In this document: piece after piece, positions 34,959-45,600 of the stretch
How positions within the stretch are numbered: the first letter of the stretch is position 1
Layout of the letters: the number at the start of each line of letters is the position of its first letter
NCBI GenBank assembly: GCA_001970955.1
Contig: MPUH01000327.1
Location: 1-64,000, forward strand
Reading direction: 5' to 3'
DNA length: 64,000 nt
Source: Stentor coeruleus
Taxonomy: Eukaryota; Ciliophora; Heterotrichea; Heterotrichida; Stentoridae
Translations under genes and position numbers: made by a program
Notes under the pieces: generated by a model
Told to the model about the DNA's origin: nothing
What the model saw: only the letters and a program-made list of their open reading frames with translations
Database searches by the model: none

Positions 34959-35275
34959 GATTAATCTACTATAATTATAGATAAAAAAATATTTTTTTAG
35001 CATGATTAAAGTTTTTAACTAGGCAATTTTGATTAGGATTACAAATAAAAAGTTATTATTAATACTAACTGCACTAAGAGGAAGGGAGAAAACTTCTAAA
35101 GGTAAAGAGGTTAAAAGATTATGGTCAAGTTTGAAGAATTTTAAATGTTTAAGGTAAGATATTTTCTCAGTTAAAATTTTTATTTTATTGTTTATAAAGT
35201 CAAGTATTCTTATATTAATCAGTTATAATATTTTCATGATCTTCTTGTGGCATTTATTAATATACAAAACGTATT
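34959..35275. other. Intergenic, 0.32 kb, nothing recognised
   Basis: Spacer between two plus-strand genes. A GTAAG...CAG string near 35154-35170 is 17 nt and does not connect open frames. Confidence 0.45.
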
Positions 35276-36281
35276 ATGTATTTTTTCTTACAATGGATTC
35301 TAGTTACTAGTACTTATCTGTAATTTCTATATAGTGATGATTGTCTTTCTGTACTATTTACTATCTGTTTAGAATCGCATATCTTCGCTGATAAAAACAC
35401 TCCTGCTGGACTAATTGGCTGGTGGACCTTTGACGATAAGTTTGGTCATGACTATTCCCCTAACAAAAACCCTATGATCAATATTCTTAAATCAGGCCCA
35501 GCAATGAGTAATTTCTAAACAGATTCTCAAGGTTCTTCTCTTATATGTGATGGAGAAAACTATGGGTTCAGCTTATGATATCAATGAACTTAGTATAATA
35601 TTTTGGGTATTTCTAACTCAAGATTCTACAGGCGATTGGAGAAGCATTTTTCATAAAGGGTCAACTTCTCAAGAACTAACCCCAACTGTTTTATTATGGC
35701 CTAAAGAACGTAGACTTCATATTAGAGGTAGTACTCAATTCAGTTGGAATGAAGGTTTAGATTCAATTTCTATTTTAAGACTAAGAAAATGGTATATGAT
35801 TACAATTGTAGGAACTGGTCAACTACTTCAACTTTATCTTAATGGATTATTAGACTCACAAGTTATACTTCGTGGACCTTTAAAATTCAATAAAGGGGAT
35901 ATTTATATTGGTAAAGACCCTTGGCATTCAGGTTTTAAAGGTTACTTTGATGATTTACGTCTTTATAATAAACCTTTACATGAAAAAGACCTTCTACCTT
36001 TATCTTTACCAGCTACTCCAATAGCTTTTGTATCAGGAGTTATGCTTGGATGCCAGTTATGCAATTATGATCTAGCTTTAAGTGCTTGTTTAGACAATTT
36101 CCATATGTGTTCACTTGAAGAATTATATGCTGGGGCTTTTGAAATGGCAAGATCAATGGGATGGTTTAGATTTACCGCAGAGATCTGGACTAGAAACACA
36201 AATGACCAAGATACAACAACTTCTGATGAAATGCAAGACCCGGATTTGTTTAAGCTTGGGTTATATTGTAGAGATTATTAA
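35276..36281 (+). CDS. Secreted LamG/concanavalin-like domain protein, one frameshift
   Basis: Proposed start ATG at 35276 gives a hydrophobic leader (MYFFLQWILVTSTYL). Two 15-nt introns (35320-35334 and 35508-35522) remove stops and keep the frame through ESHIFADKNTPAGLIGWWTF, a typical LamG first strand, and SGPAM/NSQGSSLICDGENYG. Near 35565 the frame slips by one nucleotide with no intron that fits; the rest (SAYDINELSIIFWVFL, then LNGLLDSQVILRGPLKF, DIYIGKDPWHSGFKGYFDDL) completes a jelly-roll of the LamG type. After the lectin-like fold come Cys-containing segments (GCQLCNYDLALSACLDNFHMC). Total is about 324 residues if one base is extra. It probably binds sugars or surface ligands outside the cell or in a vacuole. 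The frameshift may be a sequence error. The first exon is less certain than the rest. Confidence 0.68.
35320..35334 (+). other. 15-nt intron 1 of the LamG-like gene
   Basis: GTAATTTCTATATAG; GT-AG, A at position 10, removes an in-frame TAA. It depends on the proposed ATG at 35276. Confidence 0.65.
35508..35522 (+). other. 15-nt intron 2 of the LamG-like gene
   Basis: GTAATTTCTAAACAG; GT-AG, A at position 10, removes an in-frame TAA inside the LamG domain. Confidence 0.85.
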
Positions 36282-36375
36282 TATTCAATTTATACAAGAT
36301 AATTATAAAAAAAAACTATAAATAAAAATATCATTTCTTATCTTATCTATCTAGAAAAATGTTATTTATTACATA

Positions 36376-37194
36376 ATGCAGATATCAAAAACCTCAGCTC
36401 TGAAAAAACGTATCCATGAACTTGAAGAAGAAAATAGTTCTATAAACCAACAGCTTATAGAAGCTCGTGCACAAATAGATTCTTTACAAAAAGAAAATAC
36501 AGCACTTTATAAACGCTTAGGTGCATATATACCTCTTGGTCCAAAAGTCAAACATTCAGATCCTGAAATACCATCATCATCAGAATCTTCTCTATGTGAA
36601 AACTGCAATCAAGAAGTTCCAACAAATAACTTTGACCTCCATCGTGTTCAATGCTTAAGACGTATAACAAAATGTCCAGCATGTAAAATCCCAGTCCAAA
36701 TCTCTCAGATCGACAATCATATAAAGAGTAAAATTGGGGAATTTGAAGATTTAGTCAAAGATATTGAAGAAGGAAATATAGCTAGTTTAAATGATAGAGA
36801 AATTCATGGGTGTAAATTTGATATCCGTGAACCGAATGAAACAGAAAACTCACTTTTACATGTGGCGATACGTACAGGTAAACTTGAGGTAATACAGTTT
36901 CTTATAAGCAAAGGGCTTAATGTTAATACAGTGAATACATTTGGAGAAACTCCATTACACATGGTTTGTGGAAAGTATAAAGACATGACATCAATTCAGT
37001 TTTTAGTGTCAAAAGGAGCAGATATAAAAATAAAGAATTCTATGGGAGACAGTCCTATGGATATAGCCAAAAGGAACGCATTTCATGAAGCCCAGCTGTT
37101 TTTCCAACAAAAAATGTCGATTGGCCGGCCTGGCAGCTCAGCTGTTCACATAAGACCAAATACAGGGGGACATTTAATCCATAGAAATAATTAG
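36376..37194 (+). CDS. Coiled-coil, TRAF-type zinc finger and ankyrin-repeat protein
   Basis: 272 residues. Residues ~8-50 form a coiled coil. Residues ~72-118 hold a zinc finger of the TRAF/XAF1 type: C-x2-C-x11-H-x3-C, then C-x2-C and a following H (CENC...HRVQC...CPAC...H). Residues ~160-255 contain three ankyrin repeats, clearest at SLLHVAIRTGKLEVIQFLIS, TPLHMVCGKYKDMTSIQFLV and SPMDIAKRNAFHEAQLF. This is a protein-interaction scaffold; the partner is unknown. Intronless, with the stop TAG 50 bp from the convergent importin-alpha stop. Confidence 0.82.
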   Translation: MQISKTSALKKRIHELEEENSSINQQLIEARAQIDSLQKENTALYKRLGAYIPLGPKVKHSDPEIPSSSESSLCENCNQEVPTNNFDLHRVQCLRRITKCPACKIPVQISQIDNHIKSKIGEFEDLVKDIEEGNIASLNDREIHGCKFDIREPNETENSLLHVAIRTGKLEVIQFLISKGLNVNTVNTFGETPLHMVCGKYKDMTSIQFLVSKGADIKIKNSMGDSPMDIAKRNAFHEAQLFFQQKMSIGRPGSSAVHIRPNTGGHLIHRNN

Positions 37195-37243
37195 ATATAC
37201 TGATTAAAATTGATAAAAACTTAAAAACCAATAATTACATAAC

Positions 37244-38764
37244 TTAACCAAACAGAAACTCATGGTTTTCAATTTCAAAATCCAAATGCTTGAAAATTTC
37301 ACTTACCATATTGTCAACTTTAGTATTCTTACTAGCGATATTCTGTAAAAGACAAGATGAGTAATTATTTTGATTCATTAAAGCAACAATTTCTGATGTA
37401 TGAGTATCTTCAAGTTGTTTTAATATAGATAAAGTTATTTCAATAACACTAGAGACAAGTTTTGGGTCGGTTGAGTTCATAAGGAATTCTTTAGATTCTT
37501 TAATAAAACCAACATTAATTAAAGCCATTATGCTTGCATGAGTACCTATTTTTGATATGATTTTAATGATATTTACAGCTTCGTTTCTGCATTTACTATC
37601 TGAAGAGTTTAAGGCGGTGACAACTTGTATAAGGATTGGATGTTTTGTTATTATGAGGATTTGGCTACGGGTTCCTTCTGTAAGATTAGCTAAAGTCCAG
37701 AGAACTAAAGATTTTATATAGAAAATATTAGATTTCTCATATTGCCCATAGAGAGTTTCGAGGATGCCTTTAGAAAAAAGGATTTCGCATTGGTCACAAG
37801 ATCCGCAAGCAAGATTACCAAGAGTACGTATAGCAGGGATAGCATATTTAGAATTTTGAGAAGAGCTGGCTTGGAAGATAAACTCTAAGATCTTGTTTTC
37901 GATTAGCTTTTTAATTTGGCTTTTATTCCCATCTGAGATATAGCTGAAAATCCATAGGATTTCTATAGTAATTTTTTCGTTTTTTTTAAACCGGATAAGT
38001 TTTTTTAGTAACCCTAACAAAGACACTAAGGTTGATTTTTTAAGTATAGTCCCACCTTCACATATATTCCTAATAGTCCATAATATAGTTGGCATCATAA
38101 ACTCTAATGAATCTATTTTTTCTAATATGATCTCAATAACCCCCATGTTATTGATTTTATTCCTATAAGCAATATTATCTCCAGCGATATTACTCAATCC
38201 CCATAGTGCATATTCAAATAATTCCATATCATTTGATGATAAAAACTCTTTACATATCACATCAACTTTTTCATTAACTAATGCTGATACTATATATGAT
38301 GGACCTGAAGCCATATTACTTACTGACCAAATCGCTTCTTTTATACACATAATTTGTATCATAGGGTTTTGTATAATCCTTATAATTAAAGGGATTATTT
38401 TTAAATCCATTATAAGTTTAAAGATTAGTTCTTGTCTTTGCTGGGTAAAACATCGAAAAACTCTTATGGCATTATGTAAATAAAATGAATCTAAAGGGTT
38501 TTTGAAACATTCTGAAAACATTTGGAAGTTTTCTCTGGTTATAGAAGTTTCCATTAGAGGTTGGATGTTTAAGGATGATTGATCTGAAGTGCTTAGGCCT
38601 AAACATACTTTGCGCCTTTTTTCGTTTATTGCTTCTTGTCTTTTGGACTTTCTGAGGGAAACAGCAAAATCTACGCTGGGTTTTGAGAGGATTTTAGGCC
38701 CTGAGAGAAAGTTTTCGTTCCTTGAAGCTACTCTTTCTTTTGTTATAAGTTCTTTTTCCGCCAT
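37244..38764 (-). CDS. Importin subunit alpha
   Basis: 506 residues. The N-terminus has an importin-beta-binding-like basic stretch (SLRKSKRQEAINEKRRKV, residues ~36-53). Eight or more armadillo repeats follow, showing the W...N ladder that grips nuclear localisation signals: EAIWSVSNMASG, YALWGLSNIAGD, TILWTIRNICEGG, AIRTLGNLACG and LVLWTLANLTEG. It carries NLS cargo to importin beta for nuclear import. The sequence is divergent from animal and plant importin alphas, and one repeat (EILWIFSYISDG) lacks the Asn. Ciliates keep separate importin alphas for macro- and micronucleus; which type this is cannot be told here. ATG complementary to 38762-38764, no introns. Confidence 0.9.
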   Translation of the reverse strand: MAEKELITKERVASRNENFLSGPKILSKPSVDFAVSLRKSKRQEAINEKRRKVCLGLSTSDQSSLNIQPLMETSITRENFQMFSECFKNPLDSFYLHNAIRVFRCFTQQRQELIFKLIMDLKIIPLIIRIIQNPMIQIMCIKEAIWSVSNMASGPSYIVSALVNEKVDVICKEFLSSNDMELFEYALWGLSNIAGDNIAYRNKINNMGVIEIILEKIDSLEFMMPTILWTIRNICEGGTILKKSTLVSLLGLLKKLIRFKKNEKITIEILWIFSYISDGNKSQIKKLIENKILEFIFQASSSQNSKYAIPAIRTLGNLACGSCDQCEILFSKGILETLYGQYEKSNIFYIKSLVLWTLANLTEGTRSQILIITKHPILIQVVTALNSSDSKCRNEAVNIIKIISKIGTHASIMALINVGFIKESKEFLMNSTDPKLVSSVIEITLSILKQLEDTHTSEIVALMNQNNYSSCLLQNIASKNTKVDNMVSEIFKHLDFEIENHEFLFG

Positions 38765-39103
38765 ATCTTTAAGAAATTATATGTATTAGCTATATGCTTT
38801 TAGAGTGTTGAGTTTAGATTATTATTAGGGTAATAAGCTTTTCATGATAAATTTCGAATACAACTTATGGTTATTATTGATCAAAAGCTTTAAAAAAATT
38901 ACGATTTATTTATTCCTGTATAAACATAATCATACTTATAAACAATTCAACATCCAATACTACATAAAAACATAAAAAAATCATTCATAATAACTACAAA
39001 ATCTTCCTCCAAAATTAAAGCATTATTTCACATCTAAATCCTACATTTAATCTCAAATCTCCAATCCTATGAAATTTCTCTCTAAACCCATAATAAAATA
39101 TTA
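38765..39103. other. Divergent intergenic region, nothing recognised
   Basis: Short AT-rich spacer carrying the promoters of importin alpha (minus) and the beta-propeller gene (plus); the last 170 bp are C-rich and G-poor on the plus strand. Confidence 0.5.
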
Positions 39104-39967
39104 ATGGAAGAACTCCAAGTAGGACCTTTCGAGACTGTGACCGAAAGTAACCTCGTCGGCATCTGGTCTGTAGCCGAAGACAAAGACGGTAAACTCTTCG
39201 CAGCTTGCCAAACCGGGCATATCTACAGCATAGTCGACCGTCAATGTGAAGAACTTTATTACACTGGCGGTCAACCAACATCTTTGATTTTTGAAAGTAA
39301 TAACACTGCCTATATAGCAGATATGGCTCATCAACGTATTTTATGCCATACCGAAACAGAAGGTCGTGTTGAAGTTACTGAAATTGTCAAAGATTATGAA
39401 GGTAAACCATTATTAGGTCCTAATTGTTTAGCTTTAAATGAACATAACAACTATTTATATTTTACAGATAGTGGACCATTAGGTGAAACATCAATATCTA
39501 ATCCTGTTGGGAATATTTTTGCTGCTGATTTAGAATTATTAGTTTTAAAGCCAATTGCCTTAAAATGTTTAGCTTATCCAAGTGGTATTGGTATAAGTCA
39601 TGATGGTAAATATATTTATGTTGCTGAGACAAGTTTGAATCGAGTATTGAGAATAGCACAAAATCCTCCAGGGGTGCATCATTTAAGTGTGTTTTATCAG
39701 TTTTCTTCACGTTTAGGACCTTCTGCGATTGCGATTTCGGAAAATGGGTTTATTTATGTGGCGAATTATGATTTTTCAGACTACTCGAAAAATGGGCTTA
39801 TTAGCATTTTAGCCCCTGATGGGACGTTTGTTAATTCTTTTACGGTGCCTTCGGCTCCGGAAATCACAAGTCTCCATTTCTCGAAAATCAAAACGAATAT
39901 TCTTTATATTACTGAGGCTACAAATAGCACTTGCTATAGAGTGTCGATTCCTAGTGATCATATTTAG
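39104..39967 (+). CDS. SMP-30/gluconolactonase-like six-bladed beta-propeller protein
   Basis: 287 residues. Repeated propeller motifs are visible: GIWSVAEDKDGKLFAACQTG, then SLIFESNNTAYIADM, then the characteristic GPNCLALNEHNNYLYFTDSG followed by an N-P-V-G-N-I segment, then YPSGIGISHDGKYIYVAE and AIAISENGFIYVANYD. This is the SGL/strictosidine-synthase-like fold whose members are metal-dependent lactonases, esterases or non-catalytic. The FTDSG and YVAE blades hold residues that often bind the central Ca2+. No signal peptide is seen, so it is probably cytosolic. The substrate is unknown. No introns needed; codon bias is stronger here at both ends (more GC at synonymous sites). Confidence 0.85.
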   Translation: MEELQVGPFETVTESNLVGIWSVAEDKDGKLFAACQTGHIYSIVDRQCEELYYTGGQPTSLIFESNNTAYIADMAHQRILCHTETEGRVEVTEIVKDYEGKPLLGPNCLALNEHNNYLYFTDSGPLGETSISNPVGNIFAADLELLVLKPIALKCLAYPSGIGISHDGKYIYVAETSLNRVLRIAQNPPGVHHLSVFYQFSSRLGPSAIAISENGFIYVANYDFSDYSKNGLISILAPDGTFVNSFTVPSAPEITSLHFSKIKTNILYITEATNSTCYRVSIPSDHI

Positions 39968-40522
39968 TAATAAATGGTATCAAATAGTTTTACTAGTTGG
40001 GATACGAATGGTTTTTATAGGATTTATAAACTTGATATTTGATAATAACAGAATTGGGAATTAAAATTTAGAATTGTGATTTTAAAAATTTGATGATCGA
40101 CTCGGAAAATTGTGGAAATTTTTGAGTTCAGAAAATTATAGATGATTTTTTATAGTAAAGTTCTGATATATTATGGAAACTTGAAGAACTTTGTCATGCT
40201 TGTAGAATTAAGGTAAGGAATTTCCCCAAAAAAAAACTAAGAAATTATGTTAATTCCCAAATACTTAGAAAAGATAAAGATAATTTTTTTAATTAGATTA
40301 TTAGTATAAGATATGGTGTAAGGCAAAATCAATATAACTAATTCTTAGTCTATTTAGGTTAAAATATATAGTAAACAAATTCTTAGAAAAACTGATAAAA
40401 GTGCCTAAAACTTGAGTCCTGGTATCTGAAAATAAACCCCAATCACACCAATAACCAACACAAACTAGTCAAAAAAATACTTAAATCTAAAAACATATTT
40501 TTTACGAGTATTTTATAAAGAA
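39968..40522. other. Intergenic, 0.55 kb, nothing recognised
   Basis: Spacer between two plus-strand genes, G-rich at its start and C-richer near 40440-40470 before the next ATG. No RNA gene seen. Confidence 0.5.
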
Positions 40523-40975
40523 ATGCTGGGAAAGTTTATAAGGAAATTCGCTGACCTAAAGATGAAAATGTACCCACACGAGTATTTTGTCACTCAAGGA
40601 AAAGGAATTGAAAGACCATTTACAGGGGAATATTGGTGGATGACAGATATCGGGAACTACAATTGCAAGGTTTGTAAGAATTCTTTATTTCCTTCTCATT
40701 ATAAATTCTTCCCTAAAACAGGTCATTGTGCATTCTTTGATAGTCATCCAGGGGCGACTAAAGTTGAAAATGGTGAACTTCAGTGTAGTAAATGCCAAAG
40801 CCATCTTGGTCATGCTACTGATGATGGTCCTTTACCAACATTTAAGAATTTACAAGTTAAATCTGCAGCACTGATTTTTGAACCAAAACCTTGGTGGGAA
40901 GCTCCACCTACAAGAAATGAGAGGAGGAAAATTAGAGATAGGCTTAAGGCTAAAGAGGCGAATAAAAAAAAGTAA
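40523..40975 (+). CDS. MsrB-like protein lacking the catalytic cysteine
   Basis: 150 residues. The fold of methionine-R-sulfoxide reductase B is clear: ERPFTGEYWW, NYNCKVCKNSLF, ELQCSKCQSHLGHATDDGP and VKSAALIFEPK. The four structural zinc Cys are present (C48, C51, C88, C91) and the HLGH motif is kept. However, where MsrB has R-Y-C-[IV]-N-S, this protein has N-L-Q-V-K-S, so the catalytic Cys is Gln111 and the Asn is Lys; the GWPSF motif is also changed to GHCAFF. It is therefore unlikely to reduce methionine sulfoxide by the usual mechanism. It may be a binding pseudoenzyme, or use Cys69. The C-terminal tail is basic (RRKIRDRLKAKEANKKK). The gene is intact. Confidence 0.85.
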   Translation: MLGKFIRKFADLKMKMYPHEYFVTQGKGIERPFTGEYWWMTDIGNYNCKVCKNSLFPSHYKFFPKTGHCAFFDSHPGATKVENGELQCSKCQSHLGHATDDGPLPTFKNLQVKSAALIFEPKPWWEAPPTRNERRKIRDRLKAKEANKKK

Positions 40976-42055
40976 GTAAGTTAGAATTAGTGTGAGGAAT
41001 TTTATAAAGGAATTAGGCTTTAGAGATAGGCTTGAATTTTAAGTTTTGGTGATAATGTAGGTTTTATGTATTTTAGATATTTATGCACTTTAGGAATTGA
41101 AAATGTTTTAGGTTGGAAAATGAATATGTAAAGGATTTTTTATTAGGATATATATTTGAGTAAGAATAATGGTTTTTTGCATTTGATATAGTTATTTGAT
41201 TTAAATATTTTTTGTTCCTGGGTTTGAATTTTTTAATTTAGATTTAGTTGTTTATTTGATAATTAGTATGTTAAGTTTGCTATATAAATTGTAGTTTTTT
41301 TACTTGATTATAATTTATTTAAATTATTTAAGCATTACTAAATTAGCATAAATAACTTTATAAATTTTACACTTTACTTGAATTATGAATTCTGTGATAT
41401 AGTCAGGCAATTTTTTTTTCATAAAATGAATTGACAAGATTTTGCTAACTAGTTTAAAATTTAAATAGTTATAATAAGTTAATGGAAAGCAGAAGGCAAT
41501 ANAAGATTTTGCTAACTAGTTTAAAATTTAAATAGTTATAATAAGTTAATGGAAAGCAGAAGGCAATATTTTTATTACAAATTTCTTTGAGGAATTTTTC
41601 ATAGAAATATCTAAGCTGAATATTATTACGATATGATTTATTTAAATATAATTATAAATAAATTACACTAAAATGCACTTACTATCTTTAGTTTAAATAT
41701 AAAATACATTCTTCCTATACATAAAATATATCATTAAAAGTACCCATTTCTATATTTATGCTATACACTTCCATATTATCCAAAATATCATCACCTATAC
41801 CTTTTATTTTTTACCTCTAATCCTCATCTTTATCATAAAAAAACTCCAGCCTAAAAACCCATATACAAAAACCTATAATTTTTCTATCAAAATTCTCTAA
41901 CTCATCCTATAATTATCTTCTAATCTCAAAAATCTATTCTACTAAATTCTTATTCCAAAAAGTATCATATAATATAAAATCCTATATTCTAATAGTTCTT
42001 TTGTTTATCTCAATCATATCTTTTTCTAATATTTTCAAATACAAATTCCTTTCAC
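40976..42055. other. Intergenic with assembly join and skew switch
   Basis: Positions 40980-41300 are G/T-rich (typical 3' flank of a plus gene); 41690-42055 are C-rich and G-poor (typical 5' flank of a plus gene). The N at 41502 joins duplicated contig ends. No gene seen in this part. Confidence 0.5.
41436..41568. repeat. Unmerged contig overlap around N41502
   Basis: 66 bp at 41436-41501 recur identically at 41503-41568 around one N. Confidence 0.9.
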
Positions 42056-42430
42056 TTAAACTGAGTGAAGATTGTAATGCTGATAGGAAAATAACCTATG
42101 ATAAAGCCAACCCTCAAGCTAGTCATAGTTTACCTAAGTTTTCAATACCAGTATAAGACATGACCTCATCTTGATTAGAAAAGAAATTAATGACTAGAAA
42201 ATATCTGAGACATCAGAAGATAATTTTTATTCACAAACTAAAGCTGTTATTTCCAAAGTAATCGAAAATATAAAATCATATAAAGAAATCTCACACTTAA
42301 AGAAAGTATGCATTGATTAAGTTCAAGATACAATATTAGAATAAATGATATGATTTATGATCTACAAACTGAGCATCCACCTAAAAAAGAAGTATTTAAC
42401 TCAGATATACATAAACTTTAAATAAAAAAT
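42056..42430 (+). pseudogene. Possible decayed plus-strand gene remnant
   Basis: After a C-rich stretch that looks like a 5' flank there are two coding-like pieces in different plus frames: one reading KLSEDCNADRKITYDKANP and on to about 42150, another from about 42205 reading KISETSEDNFYSQTKAVISK and on for about 40 codons. Both are broken by stops, no 15-nt intron joins them, and there is no family match I can name. It could be a dead gene or just AT-rich chance. Confidence 0.25.
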
Positions 42431-42647
42431 ACTAAAGAATCTACATCAATTTTTATCATCTAGTTAGACAACATAACAATTTAACATTAATAAAATCTTT
42501 TATTATATTTTATAAAATTATGGTAAGTTATAATATTAATATAGTTATAGATAAAAGTATTTTATATAACTCGACACGATTTTATAGTATGTTTATAGAA
42601 GTTTTATAGTGTTTTTATAGGTTTGATATGTGTGAAATAATAAAATA

Positions 42648-45600
42648 ATGGATGAAAAACCATTTGTGGCAGGAGCTTGCTTGGGAAGTGCAGTACTTTT
42701 CGTTCTAGCGATCAATGGATTGACATCTCCAGAGTCAGCTAAGCGGGGGAATTGGTTTGGGTTGTTTGCAATGCTAGTGGCTATATTAGTTTCACTTATC
42801 AGCGATCAAGATATAAACTANACTTGCTTGGGAAGTGCAGTACTTTTCGTTCTAGCGATCAATGGATTGACATCTCCAGAGTCAGCTAAGCGGGGGAACT
42901 GGCTTGGGTTGTTTGCAATGCTAGTGGCTATATTAGTTTCACTTATCAGCGATCAAGATATAAACTATATAAGGTTTCTCCCTGCATTTTATATAGGAAC
43001 AGCAGTAGGGATACTTTTAGCTGTACAGGTTTCATTAGCCAAAACTTTACCTTTGCTTGCTTTTACTCAGTTTCTTATCAGCATAAATTGTTTGCTAGTA
43101 TTTTATGGAATCCTAGAATCAAAAGGTACATTTTCCCTGATTCAGATGATTGAAATGATTTTAATACTGTTTTCAGCTTGTACTGGATGTGTTGCTTCAT
43201 TTGTTGTATTTTGCAAATTATCTGGATGCTTTGTTTCTAGACCTTTTAGAATTTTTGGGGTCTTTAGATTTGTATTAGTTGGAATATCGATATTTGGGAC
43301 TATTTCTGCAGGGATAATAATTGTTGTTTTACCTGAGTATTTGAAGATATGTTGGATTTGTGTTTGTATTTGTGGCGGGATTTATGGGTGTATTACTGCA
43401 GTGACTATTGGAGGGCCAGATATTCCAATGTTTATAGGGTTTTTGAATTTCTTCATTGGGGTAAGTGTTTTGTGCATAGGATTTTATGAGTCATTTCTTT
43501 TGATGGTTATTGTTGGGGCAATGTCATCATGCTCAGGCCTTGGCTTGGGATACAAGCTCAGCAAACTCATCAATAGAAACTTCTTGAAAATCGTATTTTG
43601 GGGTTTCGGTATAGAAGATGAATCTGAAATTTCGAATATGTGTTCACACCCAGGAGACAAAATAGAAGTTAAAGCTATAATCAAAACAATCCAAACATCA
43701 ACATCAATTGCCATAATCCCAGGTCTTGGTATTTATAATGAACAAGTTGCCGCATTTTCCATAGAACTAGCTAATGCATTAGTAGAAAATGATCGTAAAG
43801 TGACTATTTACACACATCCTACAGCTGGAAGTTTCCCTGGACATATAGACTTACTATTACAAAGAACTCAATGTAAAGTGCCAATAATCCCAGTAAATGA
43901 TTTCAATATAGACTTCAAAAACACAGATTTAGCATTAGTCATCGGGGCAAATGATATAGTAAATCCTAATACTCCAGATCACTCAACATGTGGTTTCCCA
44001 GTTCTCCGTGTATGGGAATGTAAACAAGTGATAGTATTAAAACGTACACCTTTCGGCAGAGGGTATTTAGACTATGAAAATCCTCTTTTTCATCGTGCTA
44101 ACACTAAAATCCTTTTCGGCAGAATAGGTGAATCATTACAACTCATACTTAGAGAGCTTAAAAACCCTAGATATCATATAGAAACTATTCAAGAACCTGA
44201 TGATACTTTTATTGTATCAGAAACCCCTTTACTTAAAGATGTGCCAAAAAATGCTATGACAATAGGTGTCCCTGTTGAACGTATCACATCAGAAAATCGT
44301 GTTGCTATAACTCCATCTATAGTTCCACTTCTTAGAGAACTTGGGTTTCATGTAAAAGTTGAAAGGTCAGCAGGGCTTAGAGCAGGTTATTTTGATATCA
44401 ATTATACTGAAGCTGGTGCTGAAATAGTTGGTGATTACGATGTTTGGGACTCAGACATAATCTTAAAAGTTAGAAAAATTGAAGGATCTGAAGAAGATAA
44501 ACTAGACAATGTTAAAATGATTACTAGTCTTGTAAGCCCATCTCATCATACTCAATGGCTTGATAGTATTGCCCATAAATATCGTCAACTTACTTATATT
44601 GCTATGGATTGTGTACCAAGAACAATTCGTGCTCGTCGTTTGGACTGTATAACTTCTACTGGTGCATTGTGTGGTTATAGAGCTGTTGTTGAAGCTTTTC
44701 AAGTGTTTTCAAGATGTCCTAAACCAATGGTTACTGCAGCAGGGAAAATACCTGCAACTCAAGTTTTAGTCATCGGTGCTGGAGCTGCTGGTCAAGCTGC
44801 TATTGGACATTGTAAAAGCTTAGGGTGTATTGTTAAAGCTATAGATACAAGAAATGCTGTTAGGGAAGAAGTTGAAAACCTTGGGGGGAAATTCCTCCCT
44901 GTTGTTGTAAAAGAAGGAAATACTGGGGATAGTTATAATAGGACTGAAGCTTATATACATGCACAATATGAGTTGATTAAAAATACAGCAAGATATGCAG
45001 ATATTATTATTTGTACTGCGCTTATGTCTGGTCATCCTGCACCTAAATTAGTTACTGAAGATATTGTTAAAGAAATGAAACCTGGAAGTGTTATTGTTGA
45101 TTTAGTTGCTGAGAAAGGAGGTAATTGTGCATTAACTCAAGTTGGTAAGAGAATTATTACAGAAAATGGGGTTTGTATTATTGGGTTTACTGATTGGCCA
45201 TCTAGAGTTGCCCCACAAGCAAGTGAAATGTATGCAAGTCATTTGTTTCATTTACTTAAGGAAATTGGAGGAAGTAACCATTTTTTTATCGATGCTAATG
45301 ATGAGTTAATTGGTTCTATGGTTGTTGTAAAAGATGGCAAAATGATGTGGTATATGCGTCCTTCAACTTTTTCTACTGCTTTAGTAATGACAGGAAAAAT
45401 CGTAGCCCGTTTACCAATCCCAATCATTGCAGCGGATAGGACAAAAACTAGTATCTGGCCTCAAATTGATTTTATGTTTTACTTTTTATTGATTTTCATT
45501 TTGTTATTAGCAATATCATATGGAACTTATAATGAAGGAAGTTTTATGGCTTATGTCTTACTTTTAATCATGTCTGGACTTATAGGACTTTATACTGAGC

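Noticed and set aside
40976-40995. GTAAGTTAGAATTAG just after the MsrB-like gene fits the 15-nt intron pattern
   Set aside because: The in-frame TAA lies before it, so it would not extend the protein; probably chance.
42205-42420. Reading UAA/UAG as Gln would lengthen an open frame here
   Set aside because: All clear genes in the window use TAA and TAG as stops, and a TGA still ends the frame; a reassigned code is not supported.
42676-42967. A real duplication of two transmembrane helices in the transhydrogenase
   Set aside because: The repeat straddles an N and all other Ns show the same pattern; it is an unmerged overlap.
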